Below are positions 1 through 11,951 of a stretch of DNA of 64,000 bases, one piece after another. The DNA is taken from NCBI RefSeq assembly GCF_933775445.1, contig NC_065878.1, forward strand, positions 4,672,001-4,736,000, written 5' to 3'. The notes below the pieces were generated by a model, which did no database searches, was not told where the DNA came from, and saw only the letters and a program-made list of their open reading frames with translations. Each line of letters opens with the position of its first letter. The first letter of the stretch is position 1. The stretch is from Argentina anserina. Its lineage: Eukaryota > Streptophyta > Magnoliopsida > Rosales > Rosaceae. The position numbers were made by a program, and so were the translations under genes.

Positions 1-39
1 CTCCCACATTTTGCAGCTTTCTTGCTCAAACGGACATGA

Positions 40-41
<2 letters not shown>

Positions 42-78
<37 letters not shown>
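42..78. repeat. (TA)n microsatellite
   Basis: Uninterrupted TA dinucleotide run near the left edge of the window, with no coding context around it. Confidence 0.95.
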
Positions 79-81
<3 letters not shown>

Positions 82-1259
82 GAAATTCAATGATATGTTT
101 ACTTGCATGGAAAAATATAATTTTTCTTGTTTATTTTTTTATTAATAGTTTGGAATCAGAATTCTATAGGTATGCTTGTAGAGCCAATTAGAATTATTTT
201 TAATTGAAATGGTTGGATTATTTCTCACTGAGACTAATGTCGATCTAGTTTGTATTTGGTAATTCAATGCAAGGCTAGCTTAAAGACAGTTGTGGCGGTC
301 TTTGATTAAAAAAACAATTAAATGATCTCGAACTCTTATTTGAGTATTCTTAATTGAGAACATCTTGAAAAAAAGAGAGAGAGTCTCTAAGTGCACTTAC
401 AAGAGATCTCATAGATCAAGAGCAATCAAGTCCGGGTGAGAATCGAAACACGACGTTCAACGGCTCGATCAAGACATAGTTCACGATTGAATGCAGTCTT
501 CTCGAAGTAGTTGTTTTTTAACTATAGCGAAACACAATCTGCATAGGTGAATTTGGTTGTGATCGAAGCAATCTTCTCAGGGTTGATTTGGTTATAGACA
601 AAATGCAATCTCCTCGTTGTAAATCGGGGCGACACAAAAATTGTAAACTAGTAAGGCCAAATCACCTAAATAGATATCGAGAAGCATTTTACCACGACGG
701 CCAGCCCTAAAACCTTGTACGTTATAAGACCGCTCAACGAATGACTTATGGGTTAAACATACAATTATTCCTATCAATTAAAATATCCGCTCGAGCACAC
801 TTATAAATACCTTAAAGAACAATATTAGAATGTACTCAATGTAGTTAGTTTAATTTGTTTATTATCACGTAACATGATGGAATTGAATGGTATTTGACCT
901 ATTCTAGTTTAGTAAGATCAGTATTTCACCTTTGCAAAATCTTAGAAAGGTACCTCACCTTTTCAAAAGAACAAAAGAAATATATACAACTAACAGCTCC
1001 GTTAACAAAAGTCTAAATTTTTTTTTACTTAAAAAAGTAAACCGAGGTATCCCTACCGACTATTAACCAACTTCTTATTAAGAACTAGCCTTAAACATGT
1101 CAAAAGTTTCACCAAACGACCTCCTGTCTACAATTACTTAACCTTAACTAGGAAAAAAGGTTGAAAAACTAATAGAAACAACCTTGATTACTTTAATACT
1201 ATCCTAAAAAGATAAATTTACTAGCTCTTTTTTTAGACGATATAATGGGCTCCCAACAT
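79..1259. other. AT-rich spacer, no gene recognised
   Basis: About 1.2 kb without a supportable gene. The only open frame, on the minus strand at 592-777, has no recognisable family. Around 990-1000 is a short TTAAC-bearing stretch loosely like the flank on the far side of the viral insert (about 9,400). That could mean both sides belonged to one older repeat, but the likeness is weak. Confidence 0.6.
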
Positions 1260-1261
1260 AA

Positions 1262-1275
1262 TTTATTTATTTCAA
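1262..1275 (-). terminator. Candidate pararetroviral poly(A) signal
   Basis: Minus-strand AATAAATAAAT lies roughly 250 nt downstream of the viral TATA box. That is about the spacing used by caulimovirids, where the poly(A) signal sits a couple of hundred bases after the transcription start. Inferred from motif and position only. Confidence 0.5.
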
Positions 1276-1540
1276 CATATATACAGACTAAAACCCAGAG
1301 GCTCAACTCTTGGGTAAACATCAAGAGCTATTTAGATGACTTGAAATAACTACAAACTTACTTGTAGGAAAAACACACCACAACAGATGATTACAGCAGC
1401 AGAATGACACTTCAAACAGTATTAAGCACACTCACTCAAACTATACTAAAACACTTAATAGACTAACTCTCTTCTTTCTGAAAGGTAGTGTGAACTTCTA
1501 TGCCAAGTTCTTTTGATGTCTTCTTTCTAAAGGTTGAGCT

Positions 1541-1552
1541 CCTTTTATATAG
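1541..1552 (-). promoter_or_regulatory. 35S-like TATA box of the endogenous pararetrovirus
   Basis: Minus-strand CTATATAAAAGG is a strong TATA box in the position of a caulimovirid full-length-transcript promoter: after the last ORF and upstream of the poly(A) signal. The start of transcription would fall near 1,515. Whether it is active cannot be told from sequence. Confidence 0.65.
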
Positions 1553-2365
1553 GCCTCGAATTTCAACTAAAGATAAAAACTTGTTTAGAGGAAGTGGTCG
1601 ACATGAGGAATCCTCTTTCAAAAAGCTTAACTTTACTTTTAGGAAAAGTAAAGTTGAATACTTTGTAGCGTCAGAAGCCACTCACGTCTAGATTAGAAAA
1701 GAAAGGTGTTTTGGCTTGTTGCGTTGGCAGCCAAAAGTCAGTTGCCTTGATGCATCAACAACCACTTAGTATTCCATCTGGTTGATAATGCTTTGATGTG
1801 CTTCTTCATCAAAATCATAGGATGTATCTGAGTTGTAGTCTTCTATCTCGGATTCAAGATCTGAATCATAGATATGAATCATATGTTTTTCTTCTTTTTC
1901 TATCTTTTCTAGCCAAGTGGTAATGGCTAGAGTGCAATCAACTTTTTTCCCCCTAAGGATGTAAATAAATCGATATTCTTTAGCGGCGGATGGTTATAAC
2001 AGGTGACCATTATTTTTTCCCCGCTTGCTAGAAGACTTGAACTTATGTCTCTCAGAAGTATCTTCCTTAAGCTGGCAATAGTCATGGCTTTCATCCATAG
2101 AATGCCTTGATTAGGCTTATCATTGTTCTTTATGACATAAGACCTCTTTGCTGAACTCTGAATTAATCTGACATAATGATATGGAGAAATGTAATTTATT
2201 TCTCCTTTAATTACTGTCCCTTATGAAGGTGTGAAGAATGCATCGATCAGGTGTAATGTGTTTGACATCTCCATGAATTATTTCAGAGAATCCCTCTAAA
2301 TCTTCATTTGAATTTATCCATAGGTTGTGAACAAAATCGTTTTCTACAAGCTAAAGTTTGTGCTT

Positions 2366-3315
2366 TTAGGGATGTTCTGCTTGAACATCAATTAAGTATC
2401 TCCCATAATATGGGTCAGGAACTAGTGATAATGTTTCTGGAAGAGCACTTCTCTTTCTAGAATCTACTAAAATATTATGAAAGTTATACCATTCATCCTC
2501 TTTTAAGGCCAAGATAGGAAGCTTGGCACTCTCAAGGTGTTGAAGATGCATTACATTTAGAGCTTGACATTCTTCAGTAGCAACATGCTTATCTTTTGTA
2601 TGAGATCCATACAACTCTTATGTTAACACTTTAAGAGCTTGAAGCATATGACACTCATTATCAACACGAAAGTCGTACAAAATATTATCAATAATAATTT
2701 TATGTTTGAAGGATAATACCCTTTCGGTTCTGAAAACTAGTTTATCGAAGACCTTCAAATGCTGGTGGAAAATCTTCTTTGTTTCTGTAACTTCAAGAAG
2801 CCGGCCTGCTTACCCTAAAATGGACTCTTCTACCTTTTGGCAAGACATTAGCCATAAAACGGACTTGTTGTGCCTTTACTGTCTGCCATTTAAGACAAGT
2901 TAGTCAATCATTTACCCTGGGATTGATTAGTTATGACTACATCACTGGGATGCAACAAGAATTCACTTAAGAACTTCTTTTCATCTTCGGAAGTCACCAA
3001 CTGAGCTTCTTCCTTCATTGTGGATTTATCATCCGAATGCTTATCTTAATTTCTCATTTGTCTTGACTTATGTTTTCTAGCTAGTTTACTAGATTCAACA
3101 GCATTGTAAGAAACTATACATTGATAACCAGGTCCATCATGTAGCGTTCCGACTGTCTTATCTCCGCTTTTGTATCTCTCCCATAAAGTCTTCTCAACAG
3201 GTTCAGATTCTTCTTCGGGGTCTGGTCTTCTACTTTTGGGATTGCGACCTTCCTTGAACATCACCATTTCTCTAATAAGCACGTTTGACAAGTAGTTTTT
3301 GTAACCTGCAACCAT
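2366..3315 (-). pseudogene. Unassigned ORF downstream of viral RNase H (broken)
   Basis: Two open stretches (3046-3315 and 2366-2614) follow the RNase H domain and are separated by stops. The residues match no family I recognise with confidence. The place corresponds to the extra 3' ORF of florendoviruses or the transactivator ORF of caulimo- and soymoviruses. The first stretch is rich in charged residues. It is annotated as viral from position alone. Confidence 0.45.
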
Positions 3316-3351
3316 TTCAACGTTATATTCATATTGAGATAAAAACGTTTG

Positions 3352-4440
3352 TCATCTAAGGACTCTCCCTCTCTCAGCTGCATCAGTTAGTTTATAATTC
3401 TTAAAAATTTTGACTCTTTTATTATCAGTTCTAACCATAAATTTATTTCCTAAGAATACCTCAGCACCCTTAATAGATTTGATTAGAGCAAGGACTTCCT
3501 TGTCTCTGGTGGAATAGTTTAATTCAACTAGATTAAAATTTTCCTGACATGAATTTACAAATATTTTCATGACTTATATCTGGGGCAATAGGTAAGACAA
3601 ATCCTACCTAATAGTAATCATTTGCATCAGTTTGCAATGATTCTATCACCCTCTTATGGTAATTGTAAAGGTGCAAGATTCTTCATTAGCTCTTTAATCA
3701 TTTTGATAGTATTGCTATCATCTGCCGTGAAAGACCACTTCTTTTTAGAGCTTGTTTTAAGAGAGAGAAGTGCAGTGAGACCACTGACTTGAGGAATAAA
3801 ATCTCTCGCAAAACTAACAACTTCTAAGATCTCTATGAAGACTTAGCATCACGGATGTTATTTGGAAACTGATTAATCTTCTTAACAATATGATCTTGGA
3901 GATGAATCTCTCCATCTTTAACATATATGCCAATGAAATCTATTTCACTTTTGATAAGATGAATTTTCTTTTGTCCAAAGACGATCCCTTTTTGGACAAT
4001 AAGCTTGCAAATCTGCTCGAGGTGCTTTAAATGTTCATTATAGTTTTAGAGAAAACCAAAATGTCATATATATAAACTATGCATAAATCTGCATAAAGCT
4101 TGAATATATTATCCATCTTTCTTTGAAAAATGGAAGGGGTTTGCTTTAATCCAAATGGCATGACTAGCCATTCATAGTGTCCTTGAGGTGTTCCAAAAGC
4201 AGTTAAGGCTATGGAACCAGGATGCATTTTGACTTGCTCGAATCCTGACTTTGCATCAAACTTGGAGAAGATTTTTGCTCCCTTAAGTTTGTTGATGAGA
4301 ACTCTCACCTGACCTATCTGATTACCATCCTTGATGGTCTTCTTGTTTACATCTCTATAATCTATCACCATTCGAACTTTTCTTCTTAATTGTTCAGCAT
4401 GATTTCTCACAAGGAAAGCTAGAGCATAATGAGGACTATT
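3352..4440 (-). pseudogene. Pararetroviral reverse transcriptase-RNase H, inactive
   Basis: The reverse transcriptase core is readable at about 4027-4410. It has the VIDYRDVN-type block, the FSKFDAKSGF block with the first catalytic Asp, and the MPFGLKQTP block. The YIDD-type catalytic box reads YIYD, so one of the paired metal-binding aspartates is lost. Stops separate it from an RNase H stretch at 3352-3570 that keeps the STRDKE and VRTDN-like blocks. In the living virus this polyprotein part copies pregenomic RNA into DNA. Here the frame is broken and the active site destroyed. Confidence 0.85.
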
Positions 4441-5019
4441 AGATGACCTAATTAACTTCTTTACAAGAATTCCTGAATTTGGTTTTTCATTTCTTTTCTA
4501 TCTTGCTCTCTGTAATGAGGAATTGCTTTCACATCGCAAATAACATTTGCATCATGCGTCTTTAGCTCACAATATACTGGATCTCTTTCCCAGTACAGTT
4601 GAGGATCTTCATGATTTTAGGTTTCAGTAAATTCTCAATCTTCGCAAGGGTATGAACCTTCTTTTGTTCAATCTTATTGGTATATACTTTGAGGATGTGT
4701 TCCATTATGTACTCTTCTTCTCCATCTATGTTTGAGATTTTTTATCATAATCATATTCAGATTTTGAATTTTTCGAGTCTTCTGAACTTGTTTCAGCTGT
4801 AATTATTTCTTAGTGCTATTTTAGCTGATCTTTTAATAGCATAACTGGCTGCATTTCCGGTTCATAACCTAACTTGTAATTACCACTCTTCGCTCGCGAT
4901 CTCTAATATTGCTCGGTGAAACCTTCTCATGTAATTCTTACTATAACTGTAAGTCTGGATTCTCAGTAAAACTTGTTATATTTTCAAACCTGAGCATGTC
5001 TGGGGTTTGAGTTACTACT

Positions 5020-5300
5020 TATTAAAGGAGAAAATCATTTCCTATCAACAAATCAGTTTCTTGAGTTCACACTGCCAAAGTCGCTTAACGATAAAAGTTC
5101 ATCCTCTCAATGAAATTTTAAGATTCTTAGCGAAGATATTCATTATTATCTCGTTGTTTCCCATTCCAAATCCTGTGACTAGTTTGTTAGTTTGTTCCAA
5201 ATATTCTTCAGGAATAACATATTTCCTTATTAGATTATATCGTAATCCACTATATACAAATGAATGTAGATAATATTTCTTGTAATTGGGAAACTTCAGC
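5020..5300 (-). pseudogene. Viral aspartic protease remnant
   Basis: Read on the minus strand, the segment shows the caulimovirid protease pattern: a Phe-Val-x-Ser-Gly active-site loop, an IPEEY block, and a late LLIGNDF block. The catalytic Asp of the D-S/T-G loop is replaced by Tyr, and stops fall before the last block. It sits between the zinc-finger region and the reverse transcriptase, the usual place for the polyprotein protease. Confidence 0.6.
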
Positions 5301-5715
5301 CCTACAATTATGTAGTTTTTGTACCTACTCGTCTAGACATGTTTTAATGGTTTTGGTGAATCAGTTATTTCAATAAAATGATTGATTATCCTTTCTTCTT
5401 GTGTGGAAGACTATCCAACTTTTGTTGATATAGAATTACTTAATGAAGTTACTAAATTCATTTTTTCAATATCATTCCTAAGACTCTGTTTGAGGATTTG
5501 ATCTTTCTCTTGCTGATATAACATCTCATATTCTTGATTAACAAAGATATGAGCATCCTTCTCAGCTTTGCGATGAAGCATTCCTTATGATATGTTTCTC
5601 TTGTTCTCTCACAATTCATAGGTACTATGTTGTCATCCTTACATTTACACTAGTCACATGTAAATGCTCCTGGTCTTGGGCAGAAAATACTGATAATATC
5701 AGTTTGCTCTTGCTT

Positions 5716-6990
5716 CTAATTTTGGAGTTGTAACAAAAATATAGGTCGGTGTCCTATATCTTCATTTTCTTCAGAACTTTCTGAAGTGCTATCTATTTCT
5801 CTATTTGATGGGTACTCAAGAGAATATATGAAGTCATTCTCTTTATCAGAATAATTGACTTCAAACCCTTTCAGGTTTGCGTATTCTATAGCTTCATCAT
5901 ATTCAGCTATTAATGCCTTAGAAGTTCTTTTACCTTTCTTGGGACATTCATTGGCATAATGGCCTTCAGCTTTGCAGAGCCGCATCTGCATGTCTTTGCA
6001 TCTCTGGAAGAGTTACTCTGCTTTGGTTTTTTCTTCCTAAAAAATCTCTTTCTAGGATATGATTTATCTTTCTTCTCTTTCAGAAGATTTTGGTTTGGAA
6101 CATTTCAACCTTAATCTATATTTCTTTGAAGTGAACTTTCGTCCACGTCCTTTGCTCGAGAAACTACTTGAAATCTTGCTTTAATGCTTCCTGTCTTTAG
6201 AAATATGGAAACCCCACTGAGTTGGAATATCCATAATTTTAGGACACATATTCTCAACTCCTTTCAGTTGTTTCTTAGCAGTTCTTAACTTTAGGTTATA
6301 TGCACATTGCTTTCTCAAGAGATCCCTAATTCTTTCTGCTATTTCACCAACCGTGAACTGAGGAAACAGATTTTCCTCAACTGATTGGGGTATTGCATGT
6401 TTCCATGGTTCTAGAAGCTTTTTGTAATATGTTTTGATGAGATTATTATTCTCTATATCTCCAATTGTATAGTAGTAATTTTGAAATTCATTTTGTGTAT
6501 TCCTCGAAATATCTCATATTACAAATACTCAGTTTCTGAATATTTGCTCTATCTCTTTCTTTTGCTTGCTCACTCTCACATGTTATATCTCCACAAAATT
6601 GAGCATAAATTGACATAGCAAAATCAAAAGGACTATTAGTTTGAACAAGTCTAGTAACCCAGTTTGGCCACATCGAGCTTTGCTTATAAGAATTATACCA
6701 TATCTGGACAATTCCTATCAATGTTGACTCATAGTATGCATAAGCATCCTCATATGAATACTTAGATAGCACTCGAGCTTGAGTTAGTTTTAAGCTAATG
6801 ACCCAGTTGTCTATAGCTTTTCTCTTGCCCCCAACTCTGTCTAGATCTAAGTACACACCTCTTTCAGAGAGAGATTGTCCCCATTTTGGCTCTGTAGAGA
6901 TGAACTTTTGCGAGCTTCGTTCCCCAATCCTTCTTGTAGGAGCTTGTCCTTTTGGAAGTTTAGTCTTATTTTCTCGAATAATCCTAGCCT
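5716..6990 (-). pseudogene. Viral coat-protein region with CCHC zinc knuckle (broken)
   Basis: The stretch at 6488-6856 is a Trp- and Tyr-rich capsid-like domain, and it continues in another frame down to about 6,200. It is followed at 5716-5991 by a zinc-knuckle remnant (C-x4-GHYANEC) and then an acidic Glu/Asp-rich tail. This capsid, basic region, CCHC finger, acidic tail order is standard for caulimovirid coat proteins. The basic stretch between them carries several stops, so no intact coat protein can be made. Confidence 0.65.
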
Positions 6991-7220
6991 TGTTGGATAA
7001 CTCGTAATATTTTGGATTACTGGTGCTGGTCCAGTATCTTATTGCTCCGCATCCATAAATGATTCTCCAACCTCGTTTTTTTGTGCTTCTTGATGAGGAA
7101 AAATATTTGTCTTTTTCTTCTTCTCATGTTGGATTTGGGGTATTCTCCTCATAATCTCTTCCAATCCTTCTATGATTCACAAGTTTTTGCTTGTGCATAA
7201 AACTCTTTTAATCTATTTGT

Positions 7221-7990
7221 TTAAAGCATTTTTAGAAGTCTTTTATAATCTTCTTCCTCGAATGATTCTTTGTGAAAGGTTATAGCTCTTGGTTCAAAGG
7301 TACTAGCCTCATCATATCTAGCAAATAAATGCCTATGATGGAACTGAAGGCTAATTTTTCCTCCCATATCTTCATAAACTGAAGTATTTGAACTTTGAAC
7401 CTGTCTTTCTGGGGATGAGATTCTCCATTCCCTTGAAGAGGTTACTTCATGCCATTTTGTAACACCAGGGCTATTTAGAAATTTGGCATTAGGTGCTACA
7501 TTCGAACTCATTAGATTGTAATAGATTCTATAATCTATAGCAAGTTCCATCATCTCATTCTCCATTGAAATACCATCTGTCTTCAATCTCAATCTCAAGC
7601 AATGCACTGCATCTCTCAAATAATTAGTAAAGTTTGGGAAGACATTAAAATATGCAACTTGGTTGCACAACGAAGCTTCTACTGTTTCTAATAGACTTTT
7701 TTTAAAGTATGTTATTCTGTCATCCTGTAAAACATACAGGACAGAACAATCTATTACATCTCTTGCTAAAAGCTTGATGCTAACTTGGACAGCGCCAATG
7801 TGCATATATGAATATCTTTTTTGGATAGCTTCACTCACTTTCTTAGGAGTGATCAATCTAATGTCTGCCTCTCCACCATTAGCTGTAACTGTTAGTTCAA
7901 GAATCTTGAACTTATGAGAATCTAAGATGAAAGATCCTCTCTTATATATCTCATTTAGTCTGAATCTAAGAGCAGATGCTTTCCTGACAC
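7221..7990 (-). pseudogene. Viral movement protein (30K superfamily) region
   Basis: The open stretch ends at 7221. Upstream residues stay in frame beyond the first Met at 7856, to about 7,990. A core of beta-strand-like residues around a conserved LARDVIDCS-like block, followed by N-rich segments, resembles caulimovirid movement proteins, which enlarge plasmodesmata. It lies directly upstream of the coat region, as in petuvirus-type polyproteins. It is the longest surviving viral ORF but is not open at its 5' side. Confidence 0.6.
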
Positions 7991-8454
7991 TGGATTCAAT
8001 CTCGTTATACTCAAATTCTTAAGCATTAATGAGTTGTACTGGTACAATACTCTTCTTATTACTCAGTATTCTACTCAACATCTTCATATCTCTTTTGGAT
8101 TTGGAATTTTTTCCACTAGAGTAGTTTAGGTTCACTAAACTTAAGCTCATTTTCTCCTTTCGGTGAGTGTATCTTGATCTTACTAGCAATGATTTGTGCT
8201 AGCACTTCTTCATCAATTGTTTTTATTTGTTTCTTCTTTCATTTTTTTTTCTACAGATTTATGTAGATTTAGTATTCTGCTACTTAACTCTCGAAATTGT
8301 TCTTCGAGGTTATTTCTTATCTTTTGAAGATAGGCTATGTTGTAATTCTATTAATGAATTATTGCCTCAACGTTTTCACTAAGTTTTTTTGTAGAAAGGT
8401 GAAAGCATATGACTTTACCATATTCCTTTCTTATTTTTAGGTCTACTCTTTGAT

Positions 8455-8895
8455 TCACCATATTCGGGAAACTAGAGTTTCTAACAACTTTTTGAGGATT
8501 TCATGTATATCTTTTAGTTCAGCTGCTTGTTGATGGGTGTTATTAGCGATATTCTCAGTTCGAGCTAACTTCTTTTCAATATCTAAGAGATATTTCTTCT
8601 CTTTGAGGTAATCTAACTTGACTTCAAGCTTAGTTATTCGAGAATTATTCTGCTCGAGTTGATCTATTTGAAGGTTAAACCTCTCGAATTGATATGAAAC
8701 TTTGGCGTGGTCTGTACTTATTTCTCTAGATATGTGATCTAGGATTTCAATTAGACTTGGTCTTGATGGATCAAGTTCTACTACTCCAATCTCTTTCTGG
8801 AGATAAATATGTTCGTCGTATAGAGTATTTAAGACCTTGCAAACGTAATCGATGAAGTATTGGCTTTCTTGAATATGTCTTGAATGAAAGCACAC
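8455..8895 (-). CDS. Coiled-coil viral ORF remnant near the primer site
   Basis: 146 codons, rich in Leu, Glu, Lys and Ile, with long heptad-like runs (residues about 60-140) that predict a coiled coil. It lies between the primer-binding site and the movement-protein region. Caulimovirids often encode a coiled-coil protein, or an N-terminal coiled-coil part of the polyprotein, at this place. I cannot assign it to a named family. It is probably an open fragment of a dead viral genome and not an expressed host gene. Confidence 0.45.
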   Translation of the reverse strand: MCFHSRHIQESQYFIDYVCKVLNTLYDEHIYLQKEIGVVELDPSRPSLIEILDHISREISTDHAKVSYQFERFNLQIDQLEQNNSRITKLEVKLDYLKEKKYLLDIEKKLARTENIANNTHQQAAELKDIHEILKKLLETLVSRIW

Positions 8896-9026
8896 CTGCC
8901 AGTTATCACTTTTTTTTTTCTGTACAAAATGACTGATAAATCTTTGGTTTGAATTCTTTCAATTGGCTTAAATGAGCCAACTTTGTGGCATAAGCATGTT
9001 CTTTACATGTTTTTTTTAGAAAAATA

Positions 9027-9039
9027 GGTTTTGATACCA
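9027..9039 (-). other. tRNA-Met-type primer binding site
   Basis: On the minus strand TGGTATCA is followed by AAACC. The first eight bases match the consensus initiator-tRNA-Met primer site of plant pararetroviruses (TGGTATCAGAGC), and the rest has drifted. It lies upstream of all viral ORFs on the coding strand, where minus-strand DNA synthesis would begin. Confidence 0.7.
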
Positions 9040-9399
9040 ACTAGGGCGGATCTAACCGATGCTCAAAATATCAAAGGGCTTTTGATCTTCTTCTGATCTT
9101 CTTCGAAAACTTCTTGAAGAGCGTCAATATTTTCTCAAGTTTCATAGATTCTACGTTGAACTATGTAATTTTCTGTATTTCTGAGAAGGTTCTTTTTATA
9201 TTTTATAATTTCTTTATATTTTTCTTTTTCTTTTTGAAGTTCTTTAAAAGAGATTCTAGCGAAGGCTAATAGTAGTCTAGAGACTATTGAATTTGCTATA
9301 ATAATAAAATAAATGTTTATCTTCGAGTGCAAATGATAGATTTTAGCTGTAAAATAAACAAACTTAAATATGGGTCCACCACGCTCCATCCGATTTATT

Positions 9400-10700
9400 T
9401 AACGGTGTTAACGAAATTAACTGTTTCGTGTACCAAAGTTGTGTAGGATTTAAGACTTGAAGCACCAAAGTGAAGTTTTATAACATGAGATACCAGAGTT
9501 TATAAGGTGCCTAACGTCACGTACTGTTGAGACAAGTCTCCCTACCATAATTTTCATATGACCTTATTTTTAAATTAATGTTTATTCCTTTTGTCTTTAG
9601 TATTGTTTAATAAATTTGTGAACAAACATACTCGATCTAATACCATAACAACATGAACAAGAATATGTGGGAAAATCTTGAATATATTATTGGATTTTCC
9701 CATCGTAGAGGCTTCTATATATACTCAAGTACATTGGGTAGACTAAGAAATACATTAACGACCCCATATTCAAATAGTTAATTAGAAAACTAAACCTATG
9801 ATTAATAATATCATTTCATACCAACACTCATAGATTATGCTATTTTCTACTTACACCCACACTTACATGCACGTGTGGTTGAGGCGTTTGTTTAATGAAG
9901 GTGGTGCAGTTCTTCATGCATGTTAAGTACAAGAACTTGGAGCAAACTCACCCATGTTTTGATGCTAATTGCCAACCTTTTCAATTACTATCCACCCAAA
10001 TTGGCAATTGCCTTCAATTTGACACCACCCGTCCACACCAATGATAAGTACGCTGCCAATACTTCAACCTCAAACATTAGACTTAGACACTAATTTTTTT
10101 TAATCTTGTAGATGTACGTCCCATCAATTAATGTAGAAATGAAGGTTGCGTTACTTGCATGAAGTACCTGCCGGGAGATCTCGGCTATGTCAATATTGAG
10201 CAGCCATGAAAGTCCAATGTAAGTAACTTGGTGATCATCATTCCTTTAATTAAAGTCTTAATGAAAATAAAATTTAGATAAAGTTATCAATTTCTTGTTG
10301 TGCATGATAATGTTATCATTTCAAACTAAAAAAAAAAGAGAATAAGAATAATAATGAAGAAGAAAAATGGTAGTCAAAAGATGCCGAAAAAGAGAAAGAC
10401 ATCATTTTCTTTTAACCAGTAGTGTGTGGGATCAGTTTTGACATGTGAACAATTCATGTGAAGAAGATCACGGTAAAAATATATTAATCCAGTAAAAAAG
10501 TAAACTCTAGAAGCAAACAAGAACTCTGTCAGTCTCAGTCAAACACCCAATCCCAGATCTGGTCTCCGCGTGTGATGCGAAAAATAGAAGAAGTAGAGAA
10601 TTTAATTAATCCCAGTAAAAAATAAAAAATAAAAATAAAAGAGGAGAGAGAGAGAGAAAGAGTTTGATGAAGGAGAGGAGAAGGGAGAAGAGAGTGAGAG
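9400..10700. other. Intergenic spacer between pararetrovirus and GAMYB
   Basis: No gene seen. At 9,400-9,540 is a repeat-like stretch with recurring ACCAAAG and TACCAGAG words, probably old transposon sequence. The part from about 10,300 on is A-rich and leads into the GAMYB promoter and leader. Confidence 0.6.
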
Positions 10701-10780
10701 AGTCCAGAGTCACCTCCTTTATCTTAGCCTAACATTCCTCTTCTCTCTTTTGCCATTTCCTCCCCCACCCTAAAGATCCC

Positions 10781-10783
<3 letters not shown>

Positions 10784-10833
<50 letters not shown>

Positions 10834-10843
10834 TCTTCTTCTT
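10784..10843 (+). repeat. (CT)n/(CTT)n tract in the GAMYB leader
   Basis: 47 bases of CT followed by CTT repeats. Pyrimidine microsatellites of this kind are common around the transcription start of plant genes. It probably lies at the start of, or within, the GAMYB 5' untranslated region. Confidence 0.9.
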
Positions 10844-10849
10844 AATTCT

Positions 10850-11951
10850 TCATCAAATTATTTCCTCTGAGAAAAGCTTTACTCTGTGTGTTTGTCTGTC
10901 TGTGGATCGATCTCAGCTGCTGCAGCTCTCAGATGTGTTGCTCTCTCCACGTTCGCATCGTAACCCTTCTCTTCCTCAAGTTCAGGTCAGAACTCTGAAC
11001 AGATCCCTTCTCTAGTTTTCTAGGGTTTCTGTTTTCCTCTCTCGATCTGCAATTTCCGAGCTCAATTTCCTCTGTGTTTGGTCTTGTTTTGTTGGGTCTG
11101 GAATTTAATTATTTAATGAGCTCTCCTTGGTTGTTTTGGCGTTTTCAGGGGTTCCATTAGTACGATTCTCTCAGCTCTCAGATCAATTTCTTAACCGCGC
11201 GATTATTCTCTCCATTCCATTAATTGCCACCCAAAGGAACGATTCAGGTATACATTTATTTCCCCTTTTTTTTCTCATTGTTTTTTTTTAATTTTGTTTT
11301 TAGAAGCAAATTGTTATATGCTGTACAGATTGGGCTCCCTGGTTAGATTTGAGTTGGTTGTAATTACTTGAGCTGAGATTCAATCTTTGTTTTTATTTAA
11401 GTTGTATTAAATTTCAGGTGAATTCTTTGTGTGGTTTTTAGTGATTTTGGTTGTGGTTGGGGGTTAAAAGGATTTTACATTGGAAATTTTTTATTACCCA
11501 GTTGAATTTCCTTTTTGTGGGTTTTGAAGATCTGTACTCTACTTGCATTTTTATTAACATGTCATTATTGTGTCCAGAGTGTTTGCTTAAGCGTAATTGG
11601 AAGTTAGTTTTTTTGCTAGCTTCACCTCTTAGTCCATATTCAATGCTCCGTTTTTTTTTTCTTTCTGTTTATGGATTCTACCATTGTCGTCAGCTCTTGG
11701 AGTCTTGGGTTGTTCTTTTTTGTATCTGTGACACAGGCAGCTATTTTTTTTTCTTTTTAAATACGGCAGTTGCAAATTGTTTGTTGTTTTTAAGTAAAGA
11801 TGCAGAGGATAGTCAGTGCTTGTATAAACAAGTGGATTGGAAAAGGCGATACAGTTTTGCTGATTTGTCTGTTTGTTTTTTCTCCCATTTGGGTCCAGGT
11901 TTTCGAGCTACTCTTTTCATGGTCTTTGGCTGTTTTGATAGAAATTAGGAG
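10850..11951 (+). promoter_or_regulatory. GAMYB 5' untranslated region with two probable introns
   Basis: Good GT-AG pairs suggest leader introns at about 10,986-11,148 and 11,248-11,898, leaving leader exons that join just before the ATG at 11,952. GAMYB-like genes are known to carry leader introns. The open frame across the second intron is therefore not a gene. The exact transcription start is not visible. Confidence 0.55.

Larger units (their letters stand above)
1260..9400 (-). mobile_element. Endogenous caulimovirid (pararetrovirus) copy, linearised and decayed
   Basis: In minus-strand order the region holds a tRNA-Met-type primer site, a coiled-coil ORF, a 30K-type movement protein region, a coat region with a CCHC finger, aspartic protease, reverse transcriptase, RNase H, a further ORF, and then a TATA box with a poly(A) signal. 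This is the order of the Caulimoviridae. At about 8.1 kb it is close to a full genome. The promoter lies at the 3' side and the primer site at the 5' side, as expected if a circular genome was opened in the leader between them. No integrase or LTR was seen. Every ORF is broken by stops or shifts, and catalytic motifs are mutated, so it is a fossil. Petuvirus- or florendovirus-like organisation is my best guess; the genus is not certain. Confidence 0.85.

Noticed and set aside
5007..5273. 88-codon plus-strand frame in the viral region
   Set aside because: The opposite strand shows the protease blocks in the expected viral order; the plus frame is its shadow.
11451..11948. 165-codon plus-strand frame before GAMYB
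   Set aside because: It lies in the probable leader intron, is rich in Phe, Leu and Cys as T-rich intron sequence would give, and has no family signal.
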